From: Paraescarpia echinospica
Taxonomy: Eukaryota; Annelida; Polychaeta; Sabellida; Siboglinidae
NCBI GenBank assembly: GCA_020002185.1
Contig: CM034532.1
Location: 52,223,944-52,287,943 of the forward strand
DNA length: 64,000 bases
Direction: 5' to 3'
Shown one piece after another: positions 58,801 through 64,000 of the stretch; position 1 is the first letter of the stretch, and each line of letters begins with the position of its first letter. A program made the position numbers and the translations under genes. Under the pieces are notes generated by a model that worked only from the letters and a program-made list of their open reading frames with translations, made no database searches and was not told the DNA's origin.

Positions 58801-60098
58801 TTTGCAAACTTTAAAAAGCAAGGTAATTCTGACCCATATCATCTATCGTATTGCTTTTAATCTGTGAATTTGTAAATGCATGTATTTTATTTATGTTTGA
58901 TTATTTCTCCACGAAAATAAACTGCACATTGAAAGAGGTGATCATAGGGTAAGCTCATCTGCAAAAACTGACGGGACATGACTTCAACAGCTATTTTAGG
59001 TTTGTATGCAGAATAGGCCAGTGCAACTTAATACCCATCTTGCAGTGGCTGATCACCCATTGGCAACTTGCTACGTGAAATATCTCACTTAGCTGATACG
59101 CATGAAATTTGTAGCAAGTAGTGTAAATGTTGCCGTACATTTGTTTTCCGAGCTGCCGATGGCGGGACACTTCCCGTAGTTCATGAAGAACACCTGGTTG
59201 TCGACATAGGGGGAGCCAGGCTCCTGACACGCGATGATGCTACTGCGAGGGGAGTCACAGATACCACCGCCGCCGTAGTCAACCTCGTATGAGAAGTGGA
59301 ACATCCCTTCAAAGGTTGTCTTGCAGTTCACAATCTCCGTCGTCTTTTCTGTGACACAGAAATAAGCATGACAATGACAGAAGACCAGGCTGAGAAACAT
59401 GAAGGACACGGATGAGCAGGTTAATGACACTGTGTATTTACTTCAAAACTAACCATTAGAACGAGATAAATGAAGAGTTCCAGGACAAAATGCAATATAT
59501 CCATTTTCTTGGTTTTGAGAAAAAGGCACTTTTGCATTTCATACTCAGGTTTAAATAAAAGTGTGATAAGGCAGTGCTGGTTGGCTGAAAATGGGTAGAT
59601 AGCGTTTAGATAAAAGATGGATGGCGCTTATTATGTTTTGAAAACAAACGCTCTTTTGTGCATAACATTTATTAATGGGGATTTATCATGTTTTTTTGTA
59701 CAAATTAAATAGCATCTTAACCCCAGCATGTGTTCAAACAAATGTGTGGGTGAAATTTAAAGAATGGTGTTTAACACGTTTTGCCCTGATGACCCTTCAA
59801 GTGTTTCAGAAAGGCAAGATTAACAGATACTGCTACATTTGCTTCATTGGATTGCACATAGTAATGCATTGATTTTTTATTATGACACAGACAAGACATC
59901 TAATTCTTTTGTAACATTTCCTATTTTATCTTAGCAAATTGTGATAGAGGAAACATTTTATGACAACATTTTATTATTGCATGTGGAAGGAGGAAAATTA
60001 TTAGTTTTTAAATTAATATTCTGTGTATTCCTTTGATATTCAGAAAGTTAAACAAAACATGTAAATATGATTATAAGTTATCATGTGTGTGTGTGTGT

Positions 60099-60153
<55 letters not shown>

Positions 60154-62503
60154 TGTCATTTACTGAACATGGTGAGTGGTGACACCTGCTGAACATGGTG
60201 TGTGGTGACACATACTGAACATGGTGAAAGGAGACACCTGCTGAACATGGTGTGTGGTGACACATACTGAACATGGTGAAAGGAGACACTTACTGAACAT
60301 GGTGAGATACTCCAACTGGGGTTCAATCTCCCCACAGACATCCTTCATTGTAGGCTTTGTCGTCTTTATAAGACATGTAGCTGAAAGAATGGATCGGAGA
60401 CGTTTTTAGAACTGAGATTACATGAGTTCCACTTACTGCTGACAAGATGTACATACAAGTATGACACCAGTGTGAATTATAACGATTATAAGGAAGTGTC
60501 TTGGAAAGTTTTGGTATTGAATTTCTGTTTGTTAAATAAAACAATTCCCTCTGTGCAGTCTCCAGAAAAAGTCCTGGTCTGTCAATCAGTGCTTGGTTTG
60601 AAACAGTATTACTGTTAACCAGTGAAACTAGTTGTACATTGCCATAAGGCTGAAGCTGTCTGTCCTATCATACCTTCACTACGACTGATTTTTTGTCAGA
60701 CGGGATGGATAAAATCTGTAATATTTTTACTTTTTTAACAGTCAGTTTACCTTACACGCTTTGTCGTTTCGACTGCAATCTTCATCAGATAGCTACCACT
60801 AGATGGCGACACAACGGAATGAATGACATAACAGAGATTGCAGAGAGCAGTCGAAATGTAAAATAATTTAAGGTAAACTGACTGAAAAAAAGTAAAAATA
60901 TTATTAACATTCCTTCACTACTTTCATATCTTTACTGCTGGATTTTTGAAGTACTTACTCATCTTGTACTGCAGGATGTTGGGAGTACGGAACAACAGAT
61001 CAAAGCACTGGTAGCAGTTACTCAGCCTGTCAATAAAACAAAAGTCAAGCAGTTCAACACACAACTATATTTTCATCCTAATCTATACATTTAGTAATGA
61101 TTCAACTGCGGTTACTAATGTCATTTATTATAAAAGTAAAAATAAGTAAGCAAAAACTATTTAATATATTCATTGGTTTACTATGACTATAAAACATGCT
61201 GCTGATGGCTGTGACTTGTGCTTACTGTGGCTACATGAGAAGGAAATGGAGAGTTAGAGAAGGGGGCAGGGCGAGTGGAGGTGGGTGGTGGAGTGAGAGA
61301 AGGGGGCAGGGCGAGTGGAGATTGAGAGAAGGGGGAGTGGAGGTGAGTGGTGGTGGAGTTTGAGAGAAGGGGCAGGGGGAGGGAGGTGGGTGGTGGAGAG
61401 TGAGAGAAGGGGCAGGGGCAGTGGAGGTGGGTGGTGGAGTGAGAGAAGGGAGTGGAGGTGGGTGGTGGAGAGTGAGAGAAGGGGGCAGAGGGAGTGGAGA
61501 TGGAGAGTGAGAGCAGGGGGCAGGGGGAGTGGAGGTGGGTGGTGGAGAGTGAGAGAAGGGGACAGGGGGAGTGGAGGTGGGTGGTGGAGAGTGAGAGAAG
61601 GGGCAGGGCGAGTGGAGGTGGGGCTGATGGAGAGCGAGAGAAAGGGGACAGAGGGGAGTGGAGGTGGGTGGTGGAGAGAGTGAGAGAGAGAAAGGAGGCT
61701 TGGGGAGTGGGAGGTGGGTGGTGGAGAGTGAGAGAAAGGGGACAGGGGAGTGGGAAGTGGGTGGTGGGAGGGAGTGAGAGAAGGGGGCAGGGGCAGGTGG
61801 AGGTGGGTGAGTGAAGTGAGAGAAGAGGGCAGAGGCTGATGCTGGGATGGGTGAGGGGAGGTGGGGAGAAGGGGCAGGGTGAGTGGAGGTGGGTGGTGGA
61901 GAGTGAGAGAAGGGGCAGGGCGAGTGGAGGTGGGTGGTGGAGAGCGAGAGAAGGGAGCAGGACAAGTGGAGGTGGGTGGTGGAGAGTGAGAGAAGGGGGC
62001 AGGGGGAGTGGAGGTGGGTAGTGAAGAAGGGGGCAGTGGGAGTGGAGGTGGGTGGTGGAGAGTGAGAGAAGGGGGCAGGGCGAGTGGAGGTGGGGGAGAC
62101 AGCAGTGCTGGAAGAAGGTAAACAAACAAAACACTAAGGACCTCTATCGAGGCCAGCATCATCCCGCACTTACATTGTTACAGGAACAAAGTGGAGAACA
62201 ACACCAAGGTATGCTGAAGCTCTGTTTGAATTCATTGTGACAAGCAGCATATTTGCAATAACTTGATTTTTATTTAATAGGCGTAATGATATAAGTGACA
62301 AATTACTAACGTATTATGGAAGAGGATGTGAGCATCGTAGCGACCGAGAGCATCGGTTTTGTCCGTGTACTCGAAATCTACACAATATCCGGTCGTGTGC
62401 TTGTTCTTGATGCCATCCTTGTTGAAGAGGGTCTCAAGACTGTCCCCACGGTCAATGCTGTAATAGTCTCCCCAGAAGTGTTCGGGCACAACACAATTTG
62501 CAT
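46723..62503 (-). CDS. DUF7042-7045-type cysteine-rich surface protein, 12 exons, 5' incomplete
   Basis: Twelve exons join without frame loss into 590 residues plus stop, if one GC-AG intron is accepted. Recognised family pattern: CVVPEHFWGDYYSIDRGDS, then CYQCFDLLFRTPNILQYK, the first Cys-pair block, GMFHFSYEVDY...GGGICDSPRSS, YQCMGSWTD, then a second unit starting CNLPRNFTGSWYTRGEFDTH. This order is that of invertebrate proteins with DUF7044, DUF7043, DUF7042 and DUF7045 (recalled from family knowledge). NFT and NST are N-glycosylation sites. The end, SAPLLASLILLSLVVYLS, is a short hydrophobic tail with no cytoplasmic residues, as in GPI-anchor signals. Function is unknown; an extracellular, disulphide-rich, membrane-tethered protein is inferred. 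The signal peptide and first exons must lie beyond the right edge. Confidence 0.85.
47303..47444 (-). CDS. DUF704x gene, visible exon 11
   Basis: Acceptor TTGACAG, donor GACT/GTGAGT. Encodes VYERLDWRVMVISRSTTAAC and KSFSYKEGASLFLQLQESER. Confidence 0.82.
47941..48047 (-). CDS. DUF704x gene, visible exon 10
   Basis: Acceptor TTGACAG, donor TGG/GTGAGA. Encodes DEPDRELICVGYWMEDMKSY and TKFRCW; phase 1 to 0. Confidence 0.83.
48285..48990. repeat. 30-bp minisatellite starting at the donor of exon 9
   Basis: 48770-48990 has irregular units (CCCATAGGAGAGTATGGTGA on the - strand), and 48285-48770 about 16 regular 30-bp units with TATGGTAACA instead. The first unit overlaps the last 20 bases of exon 9 and its GTGAGT donor. 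Confidence 0.9.
48952..49194 (-). CDS. DUF704x gene, visible exon 9
   Basis: Acceptor ACTTGCAG, donor TATG/GTGAGT. Encodes APIDCPLGGRYSFIQTG, RHQIGCLSYTTEFKSCTNNP and DAEYCSTVDHTARPIGEY. Both of its ends border minisatellites made of its own splice-junction sequence. Confidence 0.85.
49180..49515. repeat. ~44-bp minisatellite starting at the acceptor of exon 9
   Basis: About eight units, each containing on the - strand TGTACTTGCAG/TGGACCCCC or a close variant, i.e. the acceptor and first ten bases of exon 9. Confidence 0.9.
49607..49741 (-). CDS. DUF704x gene, visible exon 8
   Basis: Acceptor CCCGCAG, donor ATCT/GTGAGT. Encodes RPYRHVPGEQALPNFLHKKF and CAWSSFTIDRDDFAWKYKTF. Confidence 0.8.
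50146..50226. repeat. Two adjacent hairpins built from TTCTTCC/GGAAGAA
   Basis: 50146-50159 pairs exactly with 50166-50179 (14 bp, loop 6). 50178-50197 pairs with 50207-50226 (20 bp, one mismatch, loop 9). Confidence 0.88.
50888..51016. mobile_element. Short pogo-like MITE related to the 40.8-kb element
   Basis: It contains CGAACCTCGCTTTACGG, CACCTTGCAATTAAG and GGGTGACTTTAA, resembling the right-hand part of 40783-41570. About 130 bp, no coding capacity. Confidence 0.5.
51612..51827 (-). CDS. DUF704x gene, visible exon 7 (probable GC donor)
   Basis: Acceptor GTGCAG. Encodes VEPACNLPRNFTGSWYTRGE, the start of the second unit, with sites NFT and NST and TYFTCQQNRDSRYLL. The only donor that keeps frame with the next exon is G/GCAAGT at 51611; the nearby GTAGGT (51604) would lead to an early stop. 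Confidence 0.72.
52328..53227 (+). CDS. ORF1 of LINE 3 (coiled coil plus L1-type RRM)
   Basis: The frame is open for 299 codons; the first 40 residues look unlike the family, so the true start may be further in or in another frame near 52435. Residues about 80-160 (SDIRRQCGAIAERVDAIEAS, then KENREQIYELQKLHKETTKR) form a coiled coil. Then REWGIRVFGVEESKGEDVRK, RHRLGPISS, RPIIASVVTRPLRNAILL and a C-terminal GKLIIDGVV match the RRM and C-terminal domain of L1-type ORF1 proteins, which bind RNA and chaperone retrotransposition. It lies in an intron of the - strand gene. Confidence 0.75.
   Translation: MGKVALLILFNYSVINVSFVQILGSITLGYQVEEYYADKTSKKKPSEEKCHDQVSDENVSACADQHGGGVTIDELYKMIQSDVVTQLSDIRRQCGAIAERVDAIEASCEFNAASIKENREQIYELQKLHKETTKREMESRARMTVYEERINSMERRSREWGIRVFGVEESKGEDVRKILAKDVLLKHNLGGIVTLEQAMESVEHRHRLGPISSNSSTGRPIIASVVTRPLRNAILLTAKTHVNRTTAGAGVYILEDMTKADYKTKKRTRAQMQRAFAEGKHAVFRRGKLIIDGVVVPVD
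53491..55826 (+). pseudogene. ORF2 of LINE 3 (endonuclease and reverse transcriptase, frameshifted)
   Basis: APE-type endonuclease pieces lie at 53491-53922 (LITVIHINLQSSFKNYNLLK, FDVIAINEARM) and 53977-54609 (CGDVNIDLL, SDHLPNF). A linker lies at 54585-54974 and the RT at 55104-55826 (FKKESRCEPSNYRPISLMSV, GVYLDLSKAFDTINHD, GVPQGSILGPVLF, FADDTNLF). The frame is broken near 53925, 54600 and 55000, and the RT ends prematurely at 55826. The 3' end is a TTAC repeat (56165-56200), the simple-repeat tail of such LINEs. Inactive. Confidence 0.85.
56358..56478 (-). CDS. DUF704x gene, visible exon 6
   Basis: Acceptor GTTCTAG, donor CCAG/GTAAGG. Encodes LTRYNQQRSDNKRRWVMSRF, then ATCSSLKNAYDGDIRLILLP. 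A foldback copy lies within the preceding intron, 120 bases away. Confidence 0.83.
56595..57622 (-). mobile_element. TTAA-flanked foldback element, copy C, one arm only
   Basis: It contains the loop and the right arm only; TTAA is at 57623-57626. Relative to copies A and B the loop is inverted. A tRNA-like segment lies at 56897-56990 on the - strand. Confidence 0.8.
56897..56990 (-). repeat. tRNA-like segment, copy C
   Basis: Complements of B box (AGGATTGAACCGG) and A box (CCACTGAGCTAGC) in the same arrangement as copies A and B. Confidence 0.55.
57786..57892 (-). CDS. DUF704x gene, visible exon 5
   Basis: Acceptor GTTCCAG, donor CTG/GTAAGT. Encodes YIKYQCMGSWTDKHGKVFAA and RERFKCL; both cysteines are family positions. 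Confidence 0.85.
59139..59348 (-). CDS. DUF704x gene, visible exon 4
   Basis: Acceptor GTCACAG, donor AAAT/GTACGG. Encodes VNCKTTFEGMFHFSYEVDYG, the ICDSPRSSIIAC block and NYGKCPAIGSSENK, the centre of the DUF7043-like unit. Confidence 0.87.
60085..60155. repeat. TG microsatellite
   Basis: About 34 TG units with one break, adjacent to the exon 3 donor array. Confidence 0.95.
60156..60305. repeat. ~32-bp tandem array starting at the donor of exon 3
   Basis: Four to five units each contain, on the - strand, CACCATGTTCA followed by GTAAGT, GTATGT, GCAGGT or GTAAAT. The first is the real exon 3 end and donor. Confidence 0.88.
60294..60380 (-). CDS. DUF704x gene, visible exon 3
   Basis: Acceptor TTTCAG, donor TTCA/GTAAGT. 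Encodes CLIKTTKPTMKDVCGEIEPQ and LEYLTMF. The donor and the exon's last bases recur in the tandem array that follows in the intron. Confidence 0.85.
60959..61026 (-). CDS. DUF704x gene, visible exon 2
   Basis: Acceptor TTGACAG, donor GA/GTAAGT. Encodes LSNCYQCFDLLFRTPNILQY, the CYxC...NxLQYK signature of the family. Confidence 0.85.
61225..62095. repeat. ~42-bp polypurine minisatellite, about 20 copies
   Basis: Units of AGTGGAGGTGGGTGGTGGAG plus AGTGAGAGAAGGGGGCAGGG. The + strand is almost pure purine for 870 bases with many G-runs. Long frames on both strands (Pro/Ser/His-rich on the - strand) are by-products of the repeat. Confidence 0.92.
62311..62503 (-). CDS. DUF704x gene, first visible exon
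   Basis: Acceptor GCTGTAG, donor AC/GTTAGT. Encodes ANCVVPEHFWGDYYSIDRGD and, later, TGYCVDFEYTDKTDALG. It begins with two bases completing a codon, so an upstream exon exists. Confidence 0.85.
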
Positions 62504-62724
62504 CTACAGCAAATAGGAACCTTTCTTAATACACATAAACACACACAACCTGCATACACGGCAAACAAGATCCTGTCTTAATATACATAAACACACACAA
62601 CAGGACATGATTATTCTGCTTCATCGGTACATTTACTTGGGATTTTTTATTATTTTATATATAAAATGGTTGCCATCAATGATGAACTGTCATGATGTCT
62701 TCATCATTAATTGGTGCACCATTA

Positions 62725-63930
62725 TTAGGGACACTCATTTTCCGTTTCAAAAAAGGCAAATTCCGTTTCAATTCTGTTTCAAAAAATGGCAAATTCCATT
62801 TCAAACGATGTACTTTCCGTTTCAGAAAAAGGCAAATTCCATTTCAAACGATGTATTTTCCATTTCAGAAAAAAACAAATTCCATTTCAAATGATGCATT
62901 TTGTTGTGTCAAATGACACATTTTCCGTTTAAAAATGGCATACTGGCTAAAGAAGCCTATTTCTTTTCAGAAAAGATATAGTTTATTTCAAAGTTAACTT
63001 TAAAAAATAATACATTCTGTGAAATTATCTCTAAAATATCACAATGTTATGATCTCTGCATCTAAATAATACAATTTTACAGTGTGGCTAACTTTTCTAA
63101 CAACACCATTTGTAATATTTGCACCACAGTAACAACCATACAAAAACAATTGAAATAATAAAATAATTCCTGTCATACAATTACATATAAATGACTGGTT
63201 GTTTCTAATGCAGCAGTGCTTAATATATAAGTTAGCAATTGTAAATTACGCAAGCAATCATGTTAACAATTATGCAAGTTCAAATCACTGCTGTTTCACT
63301 AATAATTTTGTTCAACCATTAAATATTTAGCTAGCACTATATATGACGCCATCCAACGGAATGTGTTAGAACTACGAAACGCGGACTATCTCAATTTGAA
63401 CCAGTGTAACCTAGGCTGTTCTTACTCCTTTGTGTTTTGTGTTCGAAACCGGAATATGTACAGTATGTGTGTTCTAACGATGTGACAACTACATTTAATT
63501 AGCAACATGTCTTCCATGTGCTTAGCGGACAGCCAGACAACGATCGAGAAACGGTTTATGATAGCACGTTCTGTCCATGTCCCTGTTTACATCGGTTGAC
63601 ACAAGGTAGCACAAGCGCCATGACACCTTGAAACGATTTGCCTTGCGCAATTTAACAATCCTGCGTCATAAATCCACAAAAATAAATTAACATTGTTGCA
63701 TATTAAACATTTGTTTCAAAATATCTCCAGTTAAGGCATTATCGGTGAAAGAGGTGGTGCTTTTGCTCTTTTTCATGATCACGGAAGATCCTTTTGAAAA
63801 TGTAAATACCACGATTTCGTCCATTTTTTGCGTTCGTGGAATTTCTGTTTTAAAAGGCTAATTCTGTTTCAAAATGCTGATTCCGCGAATTATTCCCGTT
63901 TTCCGCGATTGCGGAAAATCAGTGTCCTTA
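62725..63930. mobile_element. Candidate non-autonomous DNA transposon
   Basis: Inverted ends TTAGGGACACTCATTTTCCG and GGAAAATCAGTGTCCTTA (complementary over about 15 of 16 core bases) are flanked by CATTA on both sides (62720-62724 and 63931-63935). 62745-62920 inside has ~40-bp TTTCCGTTTCAAA-type subterminal repeats. No transposase frame. Confidence 0.5.
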
Positions 63931-63935
63931 CATTA

Positions 63936-64000
63936 TTTTTTACAAACATTTCTAAACAACATATTTCAGGGCTGTTAGATAAAATATTGACCGAAAAACT
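63936..64000. other. Nothing recognised at the right edge
   Basis: The missing 5' exons of the DUF704x gene are expected beyond this point. Confidence 0.4.

Noticed and set aside
61187..62162. Pro/Ser/His-rich frames of about 300 codons on the - strand
   Set aside because: Product of the polypurine minisatellite inside an intron of the DUF704x gene; several frames are open at once.

Overview
This is a repeat-dense stretch of nuclear DNA from a bilaterian animal, most likely a marine invertebrate. Genes are interrupted, with GT-AG introns and exon phases that agree across junctions. The unique genes are a thiopurine methyltransferase homologue and a cysteine-rich surface protein of a family best known from invertebrates. 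The repeats are animal types: Ty3/gypsy, non-LTR elements with APE and RT, foldback elements and tRNA-derived SINEs. Telomere-like tracts are TTAGGG. I cannot name the species; a lophotrochozoan is a guess.

Layout. 1-8.0 kb is one huge imperfect palindrome, cut by the left window edge. Each arm carries a two-exon zinc-finger gene, a Ser/Thr-repeat gene with a TATA box, a TTAGGG-like tract and a 55-bp minisatellite. The loop holds promoter-like motif clusters and a third zinc-finger reading frame, and one arm contains a perfect 57-bp hairpin. 8.1-10.6 kb is tandem repeats. 10.56-17.4 kb is a dead LINE split by an AGGTCA-rich repeat, which is itself split by a nearly intact Ty3/gypsy element (10874-15783). 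18.2-26.3 kb is a second LINE split by an older Ty3/gypsy element (18438-24893), which carries a hAT-like insertion and a candidate MITE.

From 29.3 to 42.2 kb on the + strand lies a complete eight-coding-exon TPMT gene (245 aa). Its introns carry two ~1.9-kb foldback elements, a 2.2-kb 36-bp minisatellite and a pogo-like element whose end has been amplified into a 45-bp minisatellite. A spacer of about 4.5 kb with a tRNA-derived SINE separates TPMT from a convergent gene on the - strand. That gene has twelve recognised exons (62503 down to 46723) encoding about 590 residues of a DUF7042-7045-type cysteine-rich protein with a GPI-signal-like C-terminus; its 5' exons lie beyond the window. Its introns contain a LINE with ORF1 and ORF2, a third foldback copy, a polypurine minisatellite, and three minisatellites that begin exactly at exon-intron junctions.

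The two host genes have no evident functional link. The most unusual features are the palindromic zinc-finger element at the left edge, the three splice-junction minisatellites in the DUF704x gene, and the TTAA-flanked foldback family with tRNA-like heads. All comparisons were made by eye.
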